From NCBI GenBank assembly GCA_028753945.1, contig JAPNXP010000007.1:5022001-5086000 (forward strand): a DNA stretch of 64,000 bases, in the 5' to 3' direction. This DNA comes from Hexactinellida sp. DTS-2022 (Eukaryota; Porifera; Hexactinellida). This document shows, piece by piece, positions 40,655 through 52,900 of the stretch. A program made the translations under genes and the position numbers. How positions within the stretch are numbered: the stretch's first letter is position 1; the number at the start of each line of letters is the position of its first letter. The notes under the pieces are model-generated. The model searched no databases and was not told the DNA's origin. It saw only the letters and a program-made list of their open reading frames with translations.

Positions 40655-42397
40655 CTATGCTTTAAAAATACTGTATTGATTTGCCTCAAATTTTATCTTT
40701 ACAGGCCTTGTTTGTTGATCAAATATAATTTTTTTCGGCAAAAGCCATATTTTATTCATTTTCGCTAGGAATCGCGAATTTTTAAGACGTCCAAATTTCG
40801 GCGAAACTTGAAAATAATACTTAACATTCCCCAATATTTTAAGTAGTCCATCAAATTTGATTGCTCGAAGAAAAATAATCATTGCAAACTGAATGGGTCC
40901 CAAACTTCCTTTCATATGTCTCTCCATTGTCTGCAAAGCTTGCATCCGATCTCTCTTGCTATTCAGTCGGTACATAGCGCCATTGTAAGGCGCGAACATT
41001 GCCACATTCCACTCTCTAAAGCTAGATTCCCACAGTTCTCTGTAGTTAGGATAAATTCCGATTATTTTTGCTAAATCATCTAAATATGAGTACCCTTCTA
41101 CCACTGACTGTTTTCTAGCATCATCTGTTTGTACAAACTCTATATACTTAAACCTTTCACGTTCAATTTCTCTCTTTAACTCCTCCTCACTGCCTAACAC
41201 AACTTTCCCTGCCCACACCAAACTTACAAAACGCGATTGCATCTCTGATAATTGCGGAATTGACCCTACCACAGGTCGAATGTACCCTATGAAACTTAAA
41301 CTGGTATCATCAGGATGTATGGCATGTTTGTACATATCCCTTATGGTGTTGAACTTGTACTTATTAGGCAGGAAAGGAAGTTTAACTTTATATCCAGTGC
41401 AGTTAATCACAAGATCTGCTCTACATGAACTCCCGTCTTCGAATACTATCGAATCTCCTCTACAGCTTATTATGTTATTTTTGGGCACAACGCGTTCATA
41501 ATCAATTAAATCCAGCACATGACCGTTCTTGTTAATAACTGAATGCATGAAGTCGTATTCATTCCTAAATTCCTTAATTCCGTGACCCTGGTAAGCCAAC
41601 AATGACCCATTTGTTGTCCAATTGCATACCCATGACAACCCAGGTTTTCCTTGATAGAACGGGGCGAATATGTTCATGACACGAGACGAAGCTTTATCCA
41701 ATACTTGCGGGTGTCTATTTGGTAGAATTTTAATGAATTTTCGGAAAAAATGTTGTCCTTTTGATAGTGACCAAAAAACCCGTTTTACTCGTGGGCTCCA
41801 TTCCTCAAGGATATCAGCTGCTGTTTCCCCTCCCCCAATAATCACGATTGTTTTATCCCTGTACTCTTCTTGAAACCTTTTGATTTCTCCACCGTGTATA
41901 ACTCTACCCGAATACCGGCCCAGAATACTGGTCTCAACATCTCTATTTAATTCTCCTATCAGTCCGCTACACACGCTGATATTCCTAGCTAAGTACACTG
42001 AATCAGGGGTTGTGACTTCCCAATGTTCTTCACGTTTCTCCACCTGTTCGACACTAGAATTAAACACGATTCGTTCCCATAGTTTGAAACGTGTCGCGTA
42101 CATTTTGAGATAATGTTCTACAGCCGTATGGTGTGGGAAATCTCCCATTTCTATTGGCATTGGGAAATCCGACATTTCTGTAAGAGAGGGACTGGACGTT
42201 GTGCATGTAGATTCTTGAACCGTTACAATGCTTGTATCAGGACTGAAATTCCAAACGCCCCCTATGTTGCTACGCTTTTCTAACACTATCGGTTCTAATC
42301 CTTGTTCTAGAGCATATTTACACATAAGCAAACCTGACCAACCACCCCCCACAATCAATACATCATATATCCTGTTGTCTGTTAGCAATCTTAGCAT
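40655..42397 (-). CDS. Flavin-containing monooxygenase-like enzyme
   Basis: Intronless, 580 residues. FAD-binding GGGWSG at 17-22 with the acidic strand end E40, then the FMO identifying stretch YSGRVIHGGEI at 162-172 (family FxGxxxHxxx[Y/F]) and the NADPH-binding GGGETA at 188-193. VINCTGY at the C-terminal FATGY-type position is also present. The length is slightly above human FMOs (532-558); a basic tail (FGRLKNSRFLAKMNKIWLLP) replaces the hydrophobic membrane anchor. It would oxygenate soft-nucleophile N or S groups with NADPH and O2; the substrate is unknown. Single-exon structure and the closeness to bacterial-type FMOs leave open old horizontal transfer or retroposition. A copy of its residues ~440-540 lies at 56916. 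Confidence 0.9.
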   Translation of the reverse strand: MLRLLTDNRIYDVLIVGGGWSGLLMCKYALEQGLEPIVLEKRSNIGGVWNFSPDTSIVTVQESTCTTSSPSLTEMSDFPMPIEMGDFPHHTAVEHYLKMYATRFKLWERIVFNSSVEQVEKREEHWEVTTPDSVYLARNISVCSGLIGELNRDVETSILGRYSGRVIHGGEIKRFQEEYRDKTIVIIGGGETAADILEEWSPRVKRVFWSLSKGQHFFRKFIKILPNRHPQVLDKASSRVMNIFAPFYQGKPGLSWVCNWTTNGSLLAYQGHGIKEFRNEYDFMHSVINKNGHVLDLIDYERVVPKNNIISCRGDSIVFEDGSSCRADLVINCTGYKVKLPFLPNKYKFNTIRDMYKHAIHPDDTSLSFIGYIRPVVGSIPQLSEMQSRFVSLVWAGKVVLGSEEELKREIERERFKYIEFVQTDDARKQSVVEGYSYLDDLAKIIGIYPNYRELWESSFREWNVAMFAPYNGAMYRLNSKRDRMQALQTMERHMKGSLGPIQFAMIIFLRAIKFDGLLKILGNVKYYFQVSPKFGRLKNSRFLAKMNKIWLLPKKIIFDQQTRPVKIKFEANQYSIFKA

Positions 42398-43040
42398 TGT
42401 TTTGAGTTCACTTTATTATATTAATCAAGTACCTATGCTTTGATCGATCCTATATAGTTAAATAGCTATCCCTATTGCAGTGGTATACAATTACATTCTG
42501 ATTTTAATCAAACTATTTAAAACATTTGTATTCCAATCCCAAACTAACAAATTCTTACAATTTGTTTTGATATTATAATTATTATCGCACAAACAGGTCC
42601 AATCAATTAGATTATTAGAACAATAAAATTGAAATTTAGAATATCAAAATACATAAAATAAACTAGATAATGCAGGTTATCTAATTATTATCATACTTTT
42701 CAAATGCTGCTGCTGGTATCATATTATTTTGTAGCGCATGACATCCTATGGTTTTCAAGGCAATTCTTTACTAGCTAGTAGGTCCATTTGGAATATGATA
42801 TAGTGTGGATAATTATCTTGTTGCGTGCCAATTGACAAATAGTGTCTCTAGGTGTGGTATAAATACCTACCTGCTTCCTAATTATATGTGCAACTTTGTA
42901 TTATATTAGAGTATTGAATTATTTAATTTATATTTAGGATAGTTGTTATACTCACCATTTCAGAGACATCTTAAAGTAGGTATCTAGTCTTTGTAATAGT
43001 ATGCCTATTCTAGTTCGTTTCCACTTATGAAAAACAAATA

Positions 43041-43239
43041 TACAGTCAGGTTCTATTATTATGAACATTCAAGGGACTAAAAATGTGTTCATAATAGAGA
43101 GACTTATAATAAGCGAACTTAACATAATAGAAACTCTATGCCCTTGTAAGTTGTTCATTTGGGACCATAGGCCTTGTTCATAATAACAAGTTTTCTCTAT
43201 TTAACAGACGAAATTTGTTCACAAAAGCAGACCTGACTG
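43041..43239. mobile_element. Complete 'cagtcaggttctattattatgaac' MITE
   Basis: TACAGTCAGGTTCTATTATTA ... ACAAAAGCAGACCTGACTG, 199 bp, the best copy of its family (others at 13386 and 30831). Confidence 0.85.
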
Positions 43240-45254
43240 AATATAAAATCTATTAAATTGAATAATTATCCAATTTTTGTATACGTACAGAAAAACTTTC
43301 AGAAAGTGAACACTGGGAAAATTTGGGAGAAAAAGTTTTCATATTTTAGAGTTGTTCATTTCTTGAAGGTGTTCACTTTTGGAGGTTTTACTGTATTTGT
43401 TTTGTAATACAATGAAATTTTATTAGCAACTTGCCACAGTTTTTCGAAAATTTATTGACCCGCCCCCTACATACGGCGAATAATTGTAAAGACGATAGTA
43501 AATTATGAATGAATTTATGTTCCATGAGAAAAAATATCACATGACTGATTGAATATACGTATTTAGAATAGTTCAGCTTTTTAACATGAAGTCTTAAAAT
43601 CACCTTTTCTATGATTGCGCTACGTAAGTCCCTAAGATTGTGACATTTAATGAATAGCCTCCTCCATTATGTCCCATCTTGTGATTAATCATATGGCACT
43701 TCTATTCAACTATGTAGCATATTTGTGAAATGCGTGTGATAATCCAGTGGTCAATGAATCCCAATCTGACTTGATGTTTAATTGGTTTAATATTGATGCT
43801 GAATCTACGTACATAATTTATTGTCTAGTCTATAGAAACTATTCAAATTTAATTATCTATTCAATAATTTAAGTGTTTTTAATCCGTGTGTACCTTGTGG
43901 TATAAGTAATAATAACATTTCAATAGTTAATTAGATTGTCTTATCTACTGTATAAGTCTGTATACGAATGACTCAATTTTATGAGAAGTGACTTTCTACC
44001 ACTATCACATGCTTTTGAATTCAATAATATTTTGTTATATACTGTATTTAAATTTTAAACAGGTTATAAAGAAATAATATTAATGTGTGAATTACGAGAC
44101 TTAATCACAAAATCTACACTTCGAATCAAGGCAATTCGTTTTCTAGAAATAAAATGTAGCTAGGATGTAATATTTGGAATAAATTCTGATAATAAACAAG
44201 TGAACTATTTATTGAGATTGTTTGAGATGCTCTTAAAATTGAGATTCATTTGACTGAGACAAATATCCTTTCCAAATATATAATCCGCAAATAATACTAA
44301 CATTTTTAAGGTAATCTGGACAACCGGTGACTGGAACAAACTATTGGTTACCAGTTCTACTTATTTGGAGTCAATTGTAGATGAATTGTTCCAAAATATA
44401 TCAATAATTTAATTTATATTAATTTATTATTGTGATATTATGAGCGTGGAAAGTAAGCAATAAAATTTCTTTCTTGAGCAACATTAGGTCAAGAATCCTG
44501 AATAGAATATTTAACCAAATTTTAATATTTAGATGCTATGTTGAGTATTCTTTTTAGTCGTATTTAACATTTCTTAGAAGTGTATTTATTTATTCATTTA
44601 ATTTTACATATTAATAACTTCCAAATAGTGAAATTTATACATTATAAATTACTTAGCAGAATTTTATTTTCACTAAAAAAACAGGTTGTGTTACTTTCTA
44701 TGATACGTTCTGTGCCAACTCAAATATATATTTTCAAGAAATTGTTCCTTAAAAATACATCTTGTTAACATATTGATTTTTTTACTTTCAAACTATATTT
44801 GTATCAATTTTCATTATTGATTATGTTTCCAAAAATCACCAGTTAATCGGAGAAATGATTTTTCTATTAGCTTGCGGGTTCAACTATCTAACTTTGTTAA
44901 TTAATTAGAACATACATGTTTATCAAAAAAATGCAAGTATTCTTCATTTAACATGCCCTAGTCTTTATAAGTGAATGACAAATATACATTTATAACAACA
45001 GTATTAACTTCACATATAGTTAGGAATTACTTACTGGCTGACTTAACTTTTGATAAAAGTATGTTAACCATCTCTAGTTAGAAATATGTTATTACTAATT
45101 TGATTCCTCTGTGATTAGGAGCAAATAGTAAATACATTTTTCTATTACCTAATCGGTTAACTATTAATTAATACTAACATGCTTATTTTATGCATTAATT
45201 GTTACAAACTTTATTTTTATAATAACAACAGATATTATTCTTCAACTACCTAGG

Positions 45255-45420
45255 TACAGGTTGACGTACCAGTGTCTCCCCCCGTTGGCTCGCTTTTTCT
45301 ATTTAGGTCTGGAGTGTGGGCGACGCCGCTATGCATCAGGTGTCGACCAGCCCCGCGAAAATTCTCACCCTGCCCTGCGACTCAGCACTCAGCAGAAGAT
45401 GACTCGCAATGTAAAAATCG
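45255..45420. other. GC-rich island upstream of T-box gene
   Basis: About 165 bp with many CpG (gtgtgggcgacgccgctatg, ccagccccgcgaaaattc) inside DNA that is otherwise nearly all A/T. It lies 1.55 kb upstream of the T-box start codon. It could be a 5'UTR exon, a promoter or a fragment of a mobile element; 'ctcagcag' and 'gtaaaa' could serve as splice-like signals. Confidence 0.45.
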
Positions 45421-46970
45421 TAGCCCGTCGTTAAGCACTTGTAATAACTAATAAGTAAATAATTGTAAATTCCTCCGATATCCCTTGCATTGTAAGCAAC
45501 AGTTAAAGTGCATTTAATACATTTTAACTGATAAAATTCTCACTTAATTTATCATCAATAAAAGGTTCAAATTAGTATGTGTGAAGAAATTCGTTATGCC
45601 AGTATCAACTTCAGAAAAATTCATGTAAATATTTTGATCATAATTAATGCATGAGGAATTATGACCATTTTCAGTAAATTCCCTTCACATTGAATCTGTA
45701 TAAGATTGCAGCCAGAGTGTAAATGGTGTTGCACATAGTTGAACAGATCTGGTATGTAGTGGAATCACTATCCCAGCCTTGACACGTGCTAAAGCAGCTA
45801 TTAGACGAACTGACTTCCAAAACTAAAGCTAAAATACTCTGCAAATTATGTCTTCTGTCTATATCTTTCAATAAAGCTAGATTTTAAACGCACTCACTGT
45901 GTTGCTGATTAGTATTAAATATTCCCAAGGAATTATCCAGGGTTAGAATTGAATTATCCTTGAAAGACCGATCAGCCAAAATTTTGCACAAAATATTGGT
46001 CTGTGTTGTGTCTATGGAGCTCTTAGGAACAAACAAATAGCACTTTAGGAGATGAAGCCCTAAATATTTCTATTCTCTAATTAATTAAAATAGTTAGTTT
46101 CTTATAAAAACCCCGCCAAAAACTTTATTACAAGATCAAACACAAACCTTTTGTGTTAATAAATTATTATGTACAAAATTTTATATGGAAAATGCTGCCT
46201 CGCCATGATGTTAGCTAGTTATACATTATTATCCACATAAACGCATGTAATCGACTGGCCAATAAATTTGACTTTGTATTACTTTATAAATAGGCCGTCT
46301 TTGTAAAATACATTTTGTTTCAGAGTTTTAACAATTGAATAGGGAATCTGATGAAATCCAATCCATAACTCTAGTATAAACCGTACAAAGATTTGTAAAG
46401 AATTCGTGCATTAAAGGTTTCATCCTGTTCTATTCTTTCAACCATTGCTTTGTTGACATTTTAATACTTAATTCCTTTAACAACGTGTGACAGTCTCAAC
46501 AATACTGTTTAAAGTTTGCACTTGGTTGGCGTTTTTTGATTATCTAGCTGTGCGACACTAGGCCTATCAATTGCTTTGAAAGTATCGTCTTAATTAAGTC
46601 ATCTTATTTGCCTGCTTAACTGTTTCAGACATAATAGAAATTAGTATAATACTATACTGTGTTTGTGACGCGAATGCTATCACCATGCTATGAAAGTACA
46701 GTGTCTCTATCATAGCACTTGTTTTGCACTCAGAAGTAGTATATAAAGCCAGTTGGGTGAAAATATCATATGTTGTGAGAAAACCTCAAGTTGATACAAC
46801 TTTTAATTATACATACACACATAGTGGCTTATACATTCCAATATAATCTCAACAAGGTACAAATTATGATATTATAAATATTGCCAGCTATCCCCTTCCT
46901 AATAGATTAACAATTGTATTATATTTTATTATTATTTACGTATTTTATTTTAATCTTGACAGGAGTAAAA

Positions 46971-49900
46971 ATGTCTGAAAGTCACGGTTCAGTTTCGCAG
47001 GATTACCAAAGTGATACATCTACGAGCGAGAACAATCGCCACTTCTCTTTTGAGCAAAGTCCAACTCTATTCTGTCCCTCTGTTGGGGAACAAAAATGTA
47101 CCATCCATGAAAATGGTATTATGCCATCACCACATATGAATATTGTAGAGGTGAAATATAAAGGGAATTGTGTGGAAGTAAAACAGGAGATGGTGTTGGA
47201 AGATTCTTCTGTGTTTCTGGCTTGTGACGATAAACCGTGTTTGCTAGGATTGAATCGAGAAATCGAAGCTGACTCAAGCGATTCAGGTAATATTCAGATT
47301 TTTTAACTTAAAATTCAATGTAAAATTAATAATTCATCTTCATTTATCGTATTTCTAATAGTGAATTGGTTTAATATAGTAAGTATAACGAGAGACTACT
47401 TTATTTAATTATTTAATTAATGAAATCAATCGATTTATGGTTTGATGGGTGTATGTTATAATATATTTGTTGAATAAATAATTGTTGTTTGCATTTTTTA
47501 TTACATTTAATTTCGCTATGAGCTGTAAGATTTCGCAATAGCGGCAGTCTAGTCATTATTCCATTTAAACTATTAAAATAAGTGCACTAATAATCCATAG
47601 GCCTGAATTTGTACATATAGATATTATTTTCAATTTTCCGATTTTTCTCGCTGAAACACAACAAATTAATTTACCCGCTGAATGAAACTGCAACATTTAA
47701 TGGCGTAAACTAAATACCAGCCTTTATACAATTAAAATTCTGACTTGTATAATTATAGTATAATCTCGTTAGTCGAACACAGTTAATACGAACGCTATTT
47801 CATTCCCTTCAAAGCATTTTCAATACAAATAATATTGGTTAAAATACGAATTCCGGAAAGGCGAATGTATTTTGACACTCCCCTAGTGTTCCTACTAACG
47901 AAGTTTTATTGTACTCCATATATCTAGGTGATCCTAGCGATATCGAAAAGGTAACACCAATTACGTCTGTTGGGAACAAACTCCAAGTAGTGGAGTGCCC
48001 ACCGTTTATGCACCGCAACAACGATGCTTTAGATAACAACAATATTTCTCCAATTACACCTGAAGAGATTGACAGGCCTTGTCAAGGACAGTTGACAGCT
48101 AGCGATGGTGGTATAACAGTCACCCTTGCTAATTCCGACATGTGGAGTCAGTTCGATGCTTACGGTACGGAGATGGTGTTAACCAAGAGAGGAAGGTTAA
48201 TTCTTTATTAGTTTACCACTAATTAAATTAGAATAATTAACACTGAGAAATTAGCCATTTAACTAGAATTGGTGGCAACAACTAATACTGTTGTTTTTAT
48301 ATACATAAATAGCATGATTTGTATCAATTTAATTGCATAAGTCTCTTTATGAAGTGAATATAGTAGATGTCAACTCTAAACTTGATTGTGCTATTGTGTC
48401 ATAAAAGCTCTATGGAGTACACGTGTAATAGTATTGAATTAACAGTGAATCAGTTGCTTTGGAGCGTGACTATTGGCTCGAAATTGCCTATAGGATGTTA
48501 TGTTATATATCTTCTCGTTTAATATGTACGTTATATATTTTACACTTTCCTCAGAAAACTTGATGATGCCATAGTATATAGACGAGTGATTTGGTTATTA
48601 ATTATTTCTAAGAATCCAAAAGTGTTCCGTCAATCTGCAAAAATTATGAAATTATTTTTATGAACCATTTATGGTTAATTAAAATATTATTAATTAATTA
48701 ATTAATTAAATATTCGACTTTGTTAGTGATGTACGTGATTTGCTTTAATTTTCTGAATAATTATTGAATCAAATTGTAGGGTACATAATATTGCAGATAT
48801 TAAATTATCATAGAAAATACTCTTTATTTCCATACGAGTCCCCATTCATTAAACTTTATGATGATTTATTCAACCTTAATTAATATTTTTATTGACTCTT
48901 TTGTGATAAATTCACACCTTTAAAAGCCAGTCAAAACCGTGACACATCTTTTCATTAAATTAATTGATATTAGAACCCACTGTCTATGAGTTGTAAAACC
49001 TATACAAATTTATAATTATGACAATTATTTGTTCATAACATGAAAAAGACAGTCTAGTCAGGATAATGAATCGATTGTTTTAAAATTAGACCTCTAAGTA
49101 GAAAATAGTTTTTACTATTTTTAAGACTAGAAATTTTGAATAATCCCATATATTATGTTATTCATTAATGAAATATTTCTAACTAAACGCACTTAGATAT
49201 TTAAAATTGTCTCGTACTAAGTGTATTAATAGTTAAGTATTTATTTTTGATGAAAATGATGAATAATATTGCTCAGAAACACACGTCTAATTTTTGGTTT
49301 ATAGAACCCTAAATATTTTCTATTAACTTTTGCAACCGTAATTTTTCTTAAATTAACAATCTTTTGGCTTTTGATTAAGCGAAACTAACTTAATTAAATG
49401 GTTTATTTTGCAGAGTTTACTACATTATAATAATAGAATATTAATGATGTGAATTAGTAAGCTTATCTTAGCAAATGCTAGTTAATTGTAATAATATTTA
49501 TGCATTATATTTGTTGAGGGAATCTAATATCCGCAATTTTTGCAATGAAATATGTAGTTCTTAATTGATTTCTAACACTTTTAACTTTATCTCAAAATTA
49601 TTCGGAAAAATATATTAATAAACTCAACTCTGAGGAGAGAATCTCATTGCTATCTTGTCAATCTATTAATAATCATAATCTTATCTATAGCTCACATAAG
49701 TATACACAAATCACTAATAATTTGTGTTTAGCTGTAAAAACTTATATTTTAACAGCTATTCTCTTTTAGGAGAATGTTTCCCTATATCGAAGTGAACATA
49801 CGATCCGGCCTTGAGTTAGATAAGGACTATATACTACTCATGGACATGAAGCCATTTGACGACCATCGGTACAAATTTCATGACGGGAACTGGATACCCA

Positions 49901-52900
49901 GTATGAAGGCTGACCCTCCCCCGGTTAGCATGATGTACATACATTCAGACAGTCCGCAGAAAGGTTCTTTCTGGCTCAGTCACACAATCTCATTTCGTAA
50001 ACTTAAACTAACAAATTGCGATTCAAGGAAAGGCCATGTACGTACTAAATTATTAATTCTCCTCAAATCCATTAGTGTATCGAGGCAAAATAAACAATTA
50101 CATGATATGAAGTTGTTCTCATTATCATAATTACATGCCAGCCATTATAACTACATTTACACATTTTAATTTATAACTTTTCCATAGAAACTTATTAACC
50201 ATCAATAATTATAAATTAGACATTCTAATTACACATTGTTAGCAAGCAAGAAATATAAATTCCTAAATTGTTCAATTCTTAACCCAGCGCTCAAACCACC
50301 TAACCCAAATTATAGTGACAACAAATTTGCATTGTTTAGAATCTATTATTTACATTTACAACTTCAAAGAGTTTGGGTTTAGACCAAGTAACAAAACATT
50401 ATACTATTATTTGGTGATATTATTGCGAAATTTGTCCAATAACAATTAACCTAAAGAAATTTCTATCTAAACACCACAAAAATTTATTGAGCGATGCATA
50501 ATTTAATGTATTATTCAATACACCGAAACATGTAAATATGTTATCCAGCTGAGAATTTAAATATTTAGTTAGCACTTCATTTCGTGTTTTGTCCATGTGG
50601 TCCAGTTCCTACAATACTAAACAATATTAAACAATGTTACCATGTGGGCTTGCAATTACTAGATTATAATTTGTGCTAGTTATTCATTCAAATATGGTTT
50701 GTTTTTCCTAGACTTTTAATACGTAAAATTCTTCCCCCCACACCGCTAATTGCTCTCATACCTTAAATCTTATAAAACTGTAAATTTATTTATGTTGACA
50801 GTTGTTAGTTATAATTCAACATAATTGCATAATGGAATGGTTACTATAAACATAGCTATTATGTTAATCAAATACTTGGGGCAATTAATGTAATTGAGAT
50901 GCTTATTGCTGACCAATAACGAGTTTATCAAAGTTTATTCAATTATATAGAAAAATTTATTTAATATTGTATTGAACAAGATAAGAGTTCGTTTAAAAAT
51001 TTTTATGATCCCAGTATGTATGCTATTCAAATAAACCTCGCATATCTGTTTAGTGCAGTACATATTGTATTATTATATACTATAATTGAATTTCAAATTA
51101 CACCGGTCGTGTCTCATCATGGAAATGCTGCCAGGTTTCATCTCTGGCTTGTAGCTGATTCTAATATACAGCAGGATATATATTATATACGCGAATTTAG
51201 AACCAGTGTATTATACAGCCATTTGTAAACACGCTCCTAATCCTAGTCTGATCTAATTATAATACGCCTAAATCACAAATTAATGTTGCGGTACTATAGG
51301 AGAATTTTTAAATTTTAGTGCTCCTAATTAATACTTTCCAAAAATCATACTCCAAAAGGAGCGTCTCGCGTTCCTGTATAATTCCTTGATTATAATCGTA
51401 ATTGAATTACTTGACAACAGGATTGTTATATATAACAAGTGACTTTTAGATCCTAATAGAACTTATCGAGTTTAATTAGTTCCTATAGTAATAAAGTTTG
51501 TCAATTAGCAAACATTTTAGTAATAAATTTCAAATAAAAAAAGCTCGATACTTAGTACACACATTTATTTAAGCGTGATTAATCTGTTATCTTTTTAGAT
51601 TCTCCTCAACACTCAACACAAATATACTCCGAGACTGCATATTGTACAGGGGAGCGATACAAACAGTATTAACGGCCTAACAGTTAAAAATTTCTGTTTT
51701 CCACACACGTCATTTGTTACAGTCAGTACATATAAAAATTTCCAGGTGAGAAATGAGTGCTTATGGCCATGGCCTAACAGGCTACGAATTGCTGGAATAC
51801 GTATTGAATGAATAAGTGATTAATTAAATTAGAACATTAATACATACGCTATATTCAGGGTATTTTAACCACAAATCACGTGACTTTAAGTGACTCAGTT
51901 GCAACAATTTAAAAGTATAGTATCATACATCATTCACAAGATTGTTTTGACTCAGAGTTAATTACTTCTTAATAATAAACCGTTTTATTAGAGTAGTTCC
52001 AGAGCTTGTCTGGAGATTAGAAGCTAAAATGACTTAGAACCGTCATGTTGTTTATCATATATAACTTGTATCAAACATTATACTTTAGATTACACAGTTG
52101 AAAGTTGACAACAATCCATTCGCAAAACATTTCAGAAATAGCTACCACACAACAAAAAGGTATGTTTTATATAAAATTTTGCTCCTCGGGTTTTCTAGTT
52201 GCTGAACCCCCCGGAATAATTTTGGGGCCCCTGAAAATTCTTACTGTCTAATTAAATACCGTTGAATATACCTAGGATTTTCATAATATATAAGACTTAG
52301 CCCCCCAGCAATTCTCACAACCACATTGTTAATATCAAATTAACTATAAATAGTAGTGTAGAGGGTCGTCCTAAATAGAGAAATTTACACCACTTTTTCA
52401 ATTATAGGCCAATTCAATTGTTGGCATTGGCAATAACAATAGTTATGTATTGTTGTTATAAGCGAGATCCATTTTATCCAATTTGGATGAACAACAGGAA
52501 ATAAACAGGAAGTTTAGGAGACTCAATAATTTGAATTTTAGTTGCATCCTACTTTCTTAAAAGGAATTGGATTGAAACAAAATATCATTATTTTCGGACT
52601 AGACACAGGATATATTGTTGTTAATTTGTTAGATATTGAGCCAATAATAATTGGGATATTACGAATTAGTATGAATTTTCACATCCAGTATTCCCACTGG
52701 GATATTGCATTAATAAATTTGCTTACATTTCACATTCTATTATCATAGAGGCATAAGATCACGTTTTCATCTATTTACTAAAAAGTAACATCTGGAGTCG
52801 GTATTTACCACTCAGCGAACACTTAATAATTTCTAAGATTTTGGGTAGAAACAACTTAACTCAATGTAGACAAAATCATTGTGTTGGTTCATGAAACGTG

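Larger units (their letters stand above)
42398..46970. other. 4.6-kb gene-free region between FMO and T-box gene
   Basis: Divergent promoters at each end. Apart from the MITE at 43041 and the GC-rich patch at 45255 the DNA is very AT-rich, with no frame that looks coding. It is the longest stretch in the window without a gene or repeat array, and it lies upstream of a developmental regulator. Confidence 0.6.

Noticed and set aside
41280-42443. Plus-strand frames of 67-77 codons over the FMO gene
   Set aside because: Antisense shadows of the intronless FMO frame.
46914-46970. N-terminal extension of the T-box protein with a hydrophobic start (MYYILLLFTYFILIL)
   Set aside because: Looks like a signal peptide, but it is the pyrimidine-rich intron end followed by gacag|gag; a nuclear factor should not carry it. 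Start taken at 46971.
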